Source: Candidatus Aminicenantota bacterium
GTDB lineage: Bacteria > Acidobacteriota > Aminicenantia > UBA2199
Assembly (NCBI GenBank): GCA_030639705.1
Contig: DAOWKX010000003.1
Location: 1 to 7,784, forward strand
Length of the DNA: 7,784 bases
Reading direction: 5' to 3'
Below the pieces are notes generated by a model. That model had not been told where the DNA came from. It saw nothing but the letters and a program-made list of their open reading frames with translations, and made no database searches. A program made the position numbers and the translations under genes. Positions 1-5,927 of the stretch are shown in pieces (within the stretch, counting starts at the first letter, position 1; each line of letters begins with the position of its first letter).

Positions 1-48
1 GGCACTAGATCCTAAGTCTAGCGTGTCTGCCAATTCCACCACTTTCGC
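1..48 (-). tRNA. tRNA-Leu (anticodon UAG), 5' part only
   Basis: Read on the minus strand, positions 48 to 1 give the acceptor strand GCGAAAG, then TG, a D-arm with the leucine-type TGGTGGAATTGGCAGACAC pattern, and a perfect 5-bp anticodon stem (CTAGA/TCTAG). The 7-base loop is CTTAGGA, so the anticodon is UAG, which reads CUA and other CUN leucine codons. The variable arm begins at the window edge; the rest of the variable arm, the T-arm and the 3' acceptor strand lie outside. The long variable arm expected of class II tRNA-Leu therefore cannot be verified, but the D-arm and anticodon are enough for the identity. A strong-looking promoter lies just upstream, so this is probably the first gene of its transcript. 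Confidence 0.93.
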
Positions 49-58
49 AGGTGAAATC

Positions 59-87
59 AGAATAACATCAAACAATTTTCAAGTCAA
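59..87 (-). promoter_or_regulatory. sigma70-type promoter of the tRNA-Leu gene
   Basis: On the minus strand, TTGACT (82-87) is followed after exactly 17 bp by TATTCT (59-64). These match the -35 and -10 consensus at 5/6 and 4/6 positions. The expected transcription start, about seven bases past the -10 box, is near 51-52. That is only about three or four bases before the tRNA 5' end at 48, so almost no 5' leader would need removal. The spacing and the fit to the tRNA start make this more than a chance match. No start site has been measured. Confidence 0.7.
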
Positions 88-378
88 TATGATTGGATCA
101 CAAGAGTTCCCCCATTTTTTTAACCTTTAATGCAAGGTGATGTTGAGAGGGAACGTAAATGGAGGGCCTGGGCCCCATCACATATGAGTCTGCGTGAATA
201 AATGTTGAGCTGTTGACGACAAAAGTGGGTGTAACAGGTCGTCATTGCGAATCATTTATAGCAGATGAATATGATGATGGTCAGGCCCGTAATGGTGATC
301 GAACAACACCACCTTGTATTCACATGTTTATCAATTATCGTTCAACTTCCGTTAACGAGATCGGTTTCAAGGCTGAAT
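88..378. other. intergenic stretch with no convincing gene
   Basis: The gap between the end of lolD and the tRNA-Leu promoter shows no recognisable protein, RNA gene or mobile element. The longest open frame (213-449, plus strand) starts with TTG, lacks a ribosome binding site and runs antisense into the end of lolD, so I do not call it. Two inverted repeats are visible. GTGATG (137-142) pairs with CATCAC (176-181) and encloses a G/C-rich inner dyad. TGACGAC (214-220) pairs with GTCGTCA (238-244). Neither is followed by a T-run in either direction, so neither is a standard intrinsic terminator. No clear terminator for the lolD operon was found. Confidence 0.6.
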
Positions 379-1062
379 TCAAAATAATTTTCCAGAATGA
401 AGATGCAATCTACGATCAACCAAACCGGCCAATTGTTCATTGTGGGTAACAATTATAGCGGTTAATCCCATTTCAGCAATCAATTCCCTGAATAGCTGAA
501 ACACCTTCTCTCCGGTCTTCCAATCCAAATTTCCAGTGGGTTCATCTGCCAGTAATACTTCAGGTGAATTGATCAGGCTTCGTACAATAGCCACCCGCTG
601 TCGTTCCCCACCAGAAAGCTGATAGGGCATAATATCCTTTTTATCCAGTAATCCCACTCCTTTTAAAAGCGTTTCTGCTTTGGAAAAAGCGATTTTTTTT
701 TGAAAATTTTTCATCAAAAAAGGGAAGGCAACATTTTCAATCACATTTAATTCAGGCATCAAATAATGAAATTGATAGACAAATCCGATCTTCTGATTAC
801 GATACTCGGCCATGGTCTGGTTATTAAATGTCAAAATGCTGTTGCCCCTGAATAAAATATCTCCCTTATCCGGTGTATCCAGTCCACCGATAAGATGAAG
901 CAGGGTGCTTTTCCCCGAGCCTGAAACACCGGTAATGGCCAGGACAGTGCTCTTCTCAACATCCAATACCAGATCCTGGAGAACGGTTAAGCTCGATCGA
1001 TCAGGTAATCTGAAACTCTTGGTGATCTCTTTCACTTTTAAAACAATATTATTCGGAAACAT
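379..1062 (-). CDS. lolD: LolD-type lipoprotein-releasing ABC transporter ATPase
   Basis: This 227-residue nucleotide-binding subunit matches the family in length and motif order. It has Walker A GVSGSGKS (45-52) leading into the LolD-like LLHLIGGLDTP, then RNQKIGFVYQFHYLMPE with the Q-loop Gln97. That segment closely matches the E. coli LolD Q-loop region (RNQKLGFIYQFHHLLP). The ABC signature LSGGERQR (149-156), Walker B VLLADEP (169-175), the D-loop GNLD and H-loop His207 follow. In the known system LolD powers LolC/LolE, which extract lipoproteins from the inner membrane for delivery to LolA and the outer membrane. No lolC/lolE membrane partner is adjacent: tRNA-Leu follows and a hydrolase gene precedes. 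The ATG directly follows the upstream stop codon (TGA-ATG) with no clear ribosome binding site, suggesting translational coupling. A closely related MacB/FtsE-type exporter ATPase is the main alternative. Confidence 0.88.
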   Translation of the reverse strand: MFPNNIVLKVKEITKSFRLPDRSSLTVLQDLVLDVEKSTVLAITGVSGSGKSTLLHLIGGLDTPDKGDILFRGNSILTFNNQTMAEYRNQKIGFVYQFHYLMPELNVIENVAFPFLMKNFQKKIAFSKAETLLKGVGLLDKKDIMPYQLSGGERQRVAIVRSLINSPEVLLADEPTGNLDWKTGEKVFQLFRELIAEMGLTAIIVTHNEQLAGLVDRRLHLHSGKLF

Positions 1063-2037
1063 TCAGTGATTTTTTTTCTGGATATAAACTGTCAGCCCCA
1101 TGGCATTTAAATTGATATCAAGAGATAAAAATTCCTTCTCATCATTGTTTAAACCGCGTCCCCGGGCCTTTTTTATCAGAGTTTCTGTATAGGTCCACAG
1201 ATCATCGGTTAAAGTTCCGGATAGAGTATCATCCCTTTTCCCCTCTTTAAATCTCTTTTGTGCCCTCTCCACCATGTCATCTATCCATTTATTCAATTGA
1301 TAATAGGCAGCCTTAATATCCTGTATACAGCCGTAATGCGTGAGAAGAATCCGGTCTGGATTTAAACCAATAATTTTATCAAATGACATCTTGGCCATAT
1401 CTGGATCAAACTGAACCGGTGCAGTGGATGGAAAAATGAGGCGAAATTGTCCAAAATCAAAACGGGGATAACCGATGCCAAAGGCATCACCGGAAAACAG
1501 TGTTTTTGAATCACCATCAAAAATAGCCACGTGATGTTTGGCATGACCCGGTGTCTCCACACATAATAAACCGCCTTTCCCAAGTTTCAGCTGATCCTGA
1601 TCCTGAATCCCAACCACCCGTTCTTCTGGAACCGGCAGGATATTTCCGTATAATTGCTGGTATTTTTCATCCCCATACACCTGTTTCACACTGGCTATCA
1701 ATTTCTCCGGATGAATCATATGCCCGGCACCTCTGGGATGAGCCACCAGGTAAGCTTCTGACAACTGACTCATTAATTCACCGGCCCCACCTGCATGATC
1801 CAGATGTACATGGGTAATTATTATATATTTAACCTGTTCTTCTCGATAACCAAGAGATTTTATTGCTTCCAGAATTAAGGGGACAGCATAATTGGTATTG
1901 GTTTCAATAATGGCAATTTCACTATCTTTTTCCACAAGATAGCAAGCGGTATAGGCTTTCCTCTCCAGGTAAAAACAATCGATCTCAAAAACACCTTTTC
2001 CCAGTGTTTTTATACTGAGCTCTTTATCTTTTTTCAT
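1063..2037 (-). CDS. metallo-beta-lactamase-fold hydrolase
   Basis: This is a 324-residue cytoplasmic protein without an evident signal peptide. It carries the full zinc-ligand set of the metallo-beta-lactamase superfamily: THVHLDHAGG (His76, His78, Asp80, His81), PGHAKHH (His165), FSGDAFG (bridging Asp184) and LTHYG (His234). Two metal ions and hydrolytic activity are therefore expected. The order and spacing resemble the glyoxalase II-like/YtnP-like branch. The C-terminal part (about 237-324) looks helical and charged, and probably forms a cap or dimer surface. The substrate cannot be told from sequence; a thioester, lactone or phosphodiester are all possible in this superfamily. The ATG lies 75 bp after the EF-G-like gene, with only a weak GGA about six bases upstream. 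The stop abuts the lolD start, so it appears to be the middle gene of a three-gene operon. Confidence 0.87.
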   Translation of the reverse strand: MKKDKELSIKTLGKGVFEIDCFYLERKAYTACYLVEKDSEIAIIETNTNYAVPLILEAIKSLGYREEQVKYIIITHVHLDHAGGAGELMSQLSEAYLVAHPRGAGHMIHPEKLIASVKQVYGDEKYQQLYGNILPVPEERVVGIQDQDQLKLGKGGLLCVETPGHAKHHVAIFDGDSKTLFSGDAFGIGYPRFDFGQFRLIFPSTAPVQFDPDMAKMSFDKIIGLNPDRILLTHYGCIQDIKAAYYQLNKWIDDMVERAQKRFKEGKRDDTLSGTLTDDLWTYTETLIKKARGRGLNNDEKEFLSLDINLNAMGLTVYIQKKNH

Positions 2038-2112
2038 ATGGATTCCAATAATCCCTTTTCATACCAAAGTTTTCATTACCCAATGATCTGTAACTTCAAC
2101 CGCAACGGTCGG

Positions 2113-4194
2113 TTATTCCTCTTCTTCTTTAACTCTACCTTCTTTCACTGCTTCATCAATGATCTTCTTCTGTAAGTGAGCCGGGACTTCTTCGTAATGA
2201 TCAAATTCCATAAAATAACTCCCCCTTCCTCCGGTTATCGAGGTCAGGGTAGGTTCAAAATCTAACATCTCGGACATAGGCGCCAGGGCCTTGACCACAT
2301 GGTTTTTTCCCTTTGCTTCCATTCCCTGTATTTTCCCCCGTCTTCCACTCAGATTTCCATTGATTTCTCCCATATATTCTTCGGGGATGATAACCTCGAC
2401 TTTCATAATCGGCTCCAGTATGGTGGGCTTAGATTCTTTCATCGCTTTTTTAAAGGCCATGGAAGCGGCAATCTTAAAGGCCATATCAGAGCTATCAACA
2501 TCATGAAAACTTCCATCGTACAGGTTCACCTTAAAATCCACCACCGGATATCCGGCCAAAATTCCGCTTTGTCTGGTTTCAAGAATACCTTTCTCCACTG
2601 CGGGGACATAATTTTTGGGAATGGAACCGCCAAAAATGGTATTTTCAAACTCAAAATCCGCTCCGCGGGGAAGGGGTTCCATCTTGATCAACACATGCCC
2701 GTACTGACCTCGCCCCCCGCTCTGCTTTTTATACTTACACTCCACATCGGATTTCCGGGAAATGGTTTCAAGATAAGGAATCTTGGGGGGTTTCATGGTA
2801 ACCTCAACCCCATATTTTTTTTTCAACTTGTTTACCACCAGTTCAACATGAAGTTGACCGTTTCCAGAGATAATGAGCTCCTTGGTTTGAACCTCTCTCT
2901 GGGTTTTAACTGTGGGATCTTCTTCTATGATCCGGTTTAATGCATTTGAAATTTTACTCTCATCTGCCCGGGATTTTGGTTCAATGGCAAAGGTTATCGA
3001 GGGAACCGGAAACGTGATTTCCGGAAATTGAATTTTTTTTCCTTTCATGGTCAATGTATCACCGGTCCGGGTTTCCTTCAGTTTTGCCACAGCAACGATC
3101 TCGCCGGGTTTTACCTCACCGGCAGAGTCCTGATTTTTCCCCTGCAGAAAAAATAATCCCCCCACTCTCTCATCTACTGATTTCCGGGAATTAAAATAAA
3201 CACTATCGGGCCTGAAGATTCCGGATAACACTTTAATAATTGAGATTTTTCCCGTAAAGGGATCGGATAATGTCTTGAATACAAGTCCTGAAAAAGGTTC
3301 TGATTTATCCGGTTTTATTTTTCCGTCAACCGTATCAACCTCTCCAAAATCAACCAGCGAGGGTGTATATTTAATGATGAAATCAACCAGATGTGTTACT
3401 CCGATATTTGCACAGGCATCGGTTAGCAGAACCGGATAAATATCTCCGGATAAGATTCCTTTTTTCAATCCGGAAGCGACTTCCCCGGCACTCAAGTCCC
3501 CTTCATCAAAGTATTTTTCCATTAATTTTTCATCATTTTCTGCAATTTTCTCAATCAACTCTTCTCTTTTCTTCTGAATCTCTTCATTCAAACCCGCCGG
3601 TATGTCAACAGCCTCAAAATCTCCCTTTTCATCTGAAGCATATTGATAGGCTTTCATTTCAATCAAATCCACGATACCGGAAAAATCATTGCCCTTTCCC
3701 AGTGGATACTGTATGGCGATGGCATTTTTCCCAAAAGAATCGATAATGGATTGATAAGCTGAATCAAAATCAGCTAACTCTTTTTTCATTTTGTTAATTA
3801 CCAATACCAGGGATTTTTTCAATTCCTGGAGGCTTTCAAATATCTTTTCTGATTGAACTTCCACACCTTCCACCCCGTTGACCAGCAGGGCACCTGTTTC
3901 CACCGCCCTCAAACTCACTTTTGCTTCCCAGATAAAATTGGCATACCCGGGAGTATCTATCATATTAATTTTATGATTATCCTTAAAAGCATAGGCAACC
4001 GCAGCCTGGATTGAAATTTTCTTGTCAATTTCATCTTCATCATAATCTGTGACTGTATTTCCCTGTTCAACTTTTCCCAATCGGTTTACCATGCCGGTAT
4101 TGAAAAGAATCGCAGAAACCAGACTGGTTTTTCCGGTTTGGCCATGTCCTATAAAGGCAACACTCCTTAAGTTTTCACTTGCCACATCTTTCAT
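2113..4194 (-). CDS. EF-G-like translational GTPase (auxiliary EF-G paralogue type)
   Basis: This is a full-length EF-G architecture of 693 residues. It has a G domain (about 1-280), domain II (about 297-390), domain III with the GNGQLHVE loop (444-451), domain IV (about 475-595) and domain V beginning PIMKVEVIIPEE (595-606). G1 is GHGQTGKTS (16-24) and the switch I core is KKISIQ, with Ser61 where EF-G has the RGITI Thr. G3 is DTPGY (80-84), with Tyr in place of the GTPase-activating His. G4 is NKMK (134-137) instead of NKxD, and the G5 region reads TDACAN instead of SA. The GHGQTGKT/DTPGY pattern recalls the EF-G-2 branch rather than housekeeping EF-G. The domain IV tip DGSFHDVDSSD keeps His564, equivalent to E. 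coli EF-G His583. A ribosomal role is likely; translocation, recycling or a stress function cannot be separated here. I chose ATG 4194 over TTG 4215 because AGGAGG sits eight bases before the ATG and inside any longer reading. The tail is acidic (KEEEE). Confidence 0.88.
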   Translation of the reverse strand: MKDVASENLRSVAFIGHGQTGKTSLVSAILFNTGMVNRLGKVEQGNTVTDYDEDEIDKKISIQAAVAYAFKDNHKINMIDTPGYANFIWEAKVSLRAVETGALLVNGVEGVEVQSEKIFESLQELKKSLVLVINKMKKELADFDSAYQSIIDSFGKNAIAIQYPLGKGNDFSGIVDLIEMKAYQYASDEKGDFEAVDIPAGLNEEIQKKREELIEKIAENDEKLMEKYFDEGDLSAGEVASGLKKGILSGDIYPVLLTDACANIGVTHLVDFIIKYTPSLVDFGEVDTVDGKIKPDKSEPFSGLVFKTLSDPFTGKISIIKVLSGIFRPDSVYFNSRKSVDERVGGLFFLQGKNQDSAGEVKPGEIVAVAKLKETRTGDTLTMKGKKIQFPEITFPVPSITFAIEPKSRADESKISNALNRIIEEDPTVKTQREVQTKELIISGNGQLHVELVVNKLKKKYGVEVTMKPPKIPYLETISRKSDVECKYKKQSGGRGQYGHVLIKMEPLPRGADFEFENTIFGGSIPKNYVPAVEKGILETRQSGILAGYPVVDFKVNLYDGSFHDVDSSDMAFKIAASMAFKKAMKESKPTILEPIMKVEVIIPEEYMGEINGNLSGRRGKIQGMEAKGKNHVVKALAPMSEMLDFEPTLTSITGGRGSYFMEFDHYEEVPAHLQKKIIDEAVKEGRVKEEEE

Positions 4195-4202
4195 GTTTGT
4201 TT

Positions 4203-4208
4203 CCTCCT
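4203..4208 (-). promoter_or_regulatory. ribosome binding site of the EF-G-like gene
   Basis: On the minus strand a perfect AGGAGG lies eight bases before ATG 4194. It decides the start: the in-frame TTG at 4215 would place this site within the coding sequence. Confidence 0.85.
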
Positions 4209-4265
4209 GAATCAATTATATATGTTCTCTAAAAAGTGATCACAACAGAATCATAATAGTCATAC

Positions 4266-4294
4266 ATCATAAAAGATTATCCACACTTTGTCAA
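4266..4294 (-). promoter_or_regulatory. sigma70-type promoter of the EF-G-like/hydrolase/lolD operon
   Basis: On the minus strand a perfect -35 box TTGACA (4289-4294) is followed after 17 bp by TATGAT (4266-4271), a 5/6 match to the -10 consensus. The expected start near 4259 gives a leader of about 65 bases before ATG 4194, with the AGGAGG at its end. No other promoter of comparable quality was seen upstream of the hydrolase or lolD genes, so it probably drives all three. It diverges from the carboxylase promoter; the two -35 boxes are 34 bp apart. Confidence 0.75.
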
Positions 4295-4317
4295 GATCAT
4301 CATCATCTCATGTTCTT

Positions 4318-4327
4318 CACCCGGGTG
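4318..4327. repeat. 10-bp palindrome CACCCGGGTG between the divergent promoters
   Basis: A perfect two-fold symmetric 10-mer ends one base before the -35 box of the carboxylase promoter and lies between the two divergent promoters. The position suits a regulator binding site, but it is short, I recognise no known operator in it, and no regulator gene is present in the window. Confidence 0.35.
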
Positions 4328-4328
4328 G

Positions 4329-4342
4329 TTGCCTTTTGGCAA
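4329..4342. repeat. inverted repeat TTGCC-TTTT-GGCAA overlapping the carboxylase -35 box
   Basis: Five-base arms (4329-4333 and 4338-4342) flank a 4-base centre. The left arm is the first five bases of the predicted -35 hexamer, so a protein bound here would compete with RNA polymerase. This placement suggests a repressor operator, but dyads of this size also occur by chance. Confidence 0.35.
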
Positions 4343-4357
4343 AAAACAGTATACAAT
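4329..4357 (+). promoter_or_regulatory. sigma70-type promoter of the acyl-CoA carboxylase operon
   Basis: TTGCCT (4329-4334, 4/6 match) is separated by 17 bp from TACAAT (4352-4357, 5/6 match). The predicted start lies near 4364, at the edge of the AAGGA ribosome binding site and only about 10 bases before ATG 4374. The mRNA leader would then be minimal. Two inverted repeats at and next to the -35 box suggest control. Confidence 0.6.
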
Positions 4358-4363
4358 TTTTCC

Positions 4364-4368
4364 AAGGA
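4364..4368 (+). promoter_or_regulatory. ribosome binding site of the carboxyltransferase gene
   Basis: AAGGA lies five bases before ATG 4374. It supports this start over the in-frame TTG at 4329, which lies inside the predicted -35 box and so would not be transcribed from this promoter. Confidence 0.7.
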
Positions 4369-4373
4369 TTGAC

Positions 4374-5918
4374 ATGAAAAATAGAATCAAAGGATTGGTT
4401 AAACTCCGGGAAGAGAAAAACCGATCCGGTGGATTGGATAAGATAAAAAAAAGAAAACAACAGGGGAAGATGACTGCCCGGGAACGCATCGAATATTTTT
4501 TTGATCCCCACACCTTTGTTGAACTCCAGGGTTATATTCAGCACCGCTCCAGTCACTTTGGGCTGGAGAAAAAAAAATTTTGGGGAGATGGTGTGATCAC
4601 CGGTTTTGGAAAAGTACACGACAAAACCGTGTATATTTTTTCTCAGGACTTCACTATTCTGGGTGGTTCCCTGGGAGAAATGCATGCAAAAAAAATCGTC
4701 AATGTGATAGATCTGGCATTGAAAGCAGGTGCTCCAATCGTTGGTATCAATGATTCCGGAGGGGCCAGGATTCAGGAAGGAATCAGCAGCCTGGCAGGTT
4801 ACGGAGATATTTTTTATCGGAACAGCCGAGCCTCCGGTGTGATTCCCCAGATATCCGTTATCATGGGACCCTGCGCAGGAGGTGCTGTTTATTCACCAGG
4901 CCTTACTGATTTTATCTTCATGGTTAACCATGATGCCTATATGTTTATTACCGGCCCTGAAGTAATCAAGGCAGTAAACAAGGAGGAAGTAACGTTTGAA
5001 GAACTGGGTGGGGCCGAAACCCATTCCGTAATCTCTGGAGTATGTCATTTTGTGGGGCAGGATGAAAAAAATACCCTGGATATGGTGAAAGAATTATTGG
5101 GTTATATTCCTTGCTCTAATATTGAAGAACCTCCGGTCATTGAAACGGATGATGCCTTTGATAGAATGGAAGACCAGTTGAACGAAATCGTCCCCGTCAA
5201 TCCCAACAAACCATACAATGTAAAAGAATTAATCGCTCTGGTGGTGGACGAATCGAAATTCTTTGAGGTTCACCGGAATTATGCCCAGAATCTGGTGGTG
5301 GGATTTGCCCGGCTGGGCGGGAAAACAGTTGGGATCATTGCCAATAATCCGGACATCTATGCTGGAACACTGGATGTGAATGCCTCCTTAAAAGGGGCCC
5401 GTTTTATCCGTTTCTGTGATTGTTTTAATATTCCCTTAATCAGCTTCGTGGATGTCCCGGGATTTTTGCCTGGCAGAGATCAGGAAAAAATGGGAATCAT
5501 CAAGCATGGAGCAAAGATGTTATATGCTTATTCAGAGGCAACCGTTCCGAAAATCACTGTCATTACCAGGAAAGCCTATGGAGGTGCCTATATTGTCATG
5601 AGTTCAAAACATCTGGGAGCAGACATCGTATTCGCCTGGCCAACAGCTGAAATTGCCGTTATGGGACCCCAGGGTGCCATCAACATCATCTTTAAAAAAG
5701 ACATATCCACAGCAGAACAACCGGAAAGCCTCAAAGAAAGACTGATCACGGAATACAAAGAAAAATTTGCCAACCCCAGACTCCCCGCTTCATATGGATA
5801 TATCGATGATATCATCATGCCGACCGAGACCAGGCCACAACTGATCAAATCGCTGGAATCACTCCAGAATAAAGTACTTACCAATCCTCCCAAAAAACAT
5901 GGTAACATTCCCCTTTAG
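4374..5918 (+). CDS. acyl-CoA carboxylase carboxyltransferase subunit (PccB/MmdA family)
   Basis: This 514-residue crotonase-fold protein has both halves of the biotin-dependent carboxyltransferase. In the family it moves the carboxyl group between carboxybiotin on the carrier protein and an acyl-CoA, usually as a hexamer. Family motifs include YIFSQDFTILGGSLGEMHAKK (88-108), NDSGGARIQEG (126-136), MGPCAGGAVYSP (164-175), EEVTFEELGGAETH (204-217), FVDVPGFLPG (358-367), VITRKAYGGAY (396-406) and the C-terminal PPKKHGNIPL. The oxyanion-forming pairs are present (Gly169-Gly170 and Gly404-Ala405). Ile407 occupies the place of the Asp that favours propionyl-CoA in PccB (D422 of the Streptomyces enzyme), so acetyl-CoA or mixed use is possible. 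Family members also serve in methylmalonyl-CoA decarboxylase. It leads the operon, and the biotin carboxylase-like gene begins nine bases later. Length and motifs show no sign of decay. Confidence 0.93.
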   Translation: MKNRIKGLVKLREEKNRSGGLDKIKKRKQQGKMTARERIEYFFDPHTFVELQGYIQHRSSHFGLEKKKFWGDGVITGFGKVHDKTVYIFSQDFTILGGSLGEMHAKKIVNVIDLALKAGAPIVGINDSGGARIQEGISSLAGYGDIFYRNSRASGVIPQISVIMGPCAGGAVYSPGLTDFIFMVNHDAYMFITGPEVIKAVNKEEVTFEELGGAETHSVISGVCHFVGQDEKNTLDMVKELLGYIPCSNIEEPPVIETDDAFDRMEDQLNEIVPVNPNKPYNVKELIALVVDESKFFEVHRNYAQNLVVGFARLGGKTVGIIANNPDIYAGTLDVNASLKGARFIRFCDCFNIPLISFVDVPGFLPGRDQEKMGIIKHGAKMLYAYSEATVPKITVITRKAYGGAYIVMSSKHLGADIVFAWPTAEIAVMGPQGAINIIFKKDISTAEQPESLKERLITEYKEKFANPRLPASYGYIDDIIMPTETRPQLIKSLESLQNKVLTNPPKKHGNIPL

Positions 5919-5927
5919 GAAATCAAA

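Noticed and set aside
350..357. 8-bp palindrome CGTTAACG near the end of lolD
   Set aside because: It is too short and isolated to separate from chance, with no T-run or promoter alongside.
213..449. Open frame of 78 codons on the plus strand, between the tRNA promoter and lolD
   Set aside because: It starts with TTG, has no ribosome binding site, resembles no protein I know and overlaps the 3' end of lolD antisense.
2092..2112. GC-rich stem (CGACCG/CGGTTG on the minus strand) just after the EF-G-like gene, considered as a terminator
   Set aside because: The stem is short with a G-T pair and a 3-base loop, and no T-run follows; the downstream genes look co-transcribed.
2299..2940. 213-codon plus-strand open frame inside the EF-G-like gene
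   Set aside because: It lies wholly antisense to a strongly conserved coding region, and its Phe/His/Leu-rich composition is typical of a shadow frame.
3393..3746. 117-codon plus-strand open frame inside the EF-G-like gene
   Set aside because: It is antisense to conserved coding sequence, with low-complexity His/Pro/Ser composition and no family resemblance.
4329..4373. Upstream TTG start that would add 15 residues to the carboxyltransferase
   Set aside because: It coincides with the predicted -35 box, lacks a ribosome binding site and adds residues not needed by the family; ATG 4374 has AAGGA at proper spacing.
4317..4685. Minus-strand open frame over the divergent promoters and the start of the carboxyltransferase gene
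   Set aside because: It is antisense to the carboxyltransferase and the control region, with no ribosome binding site or recognisable domain.
5588..5908. 106-codon minus-strand open frame inside the carboxyltransferase gene
   Set aside because: Its hydrophobic look comes from reading conserved carboxyltransferase codons backwards; there is no independent support.
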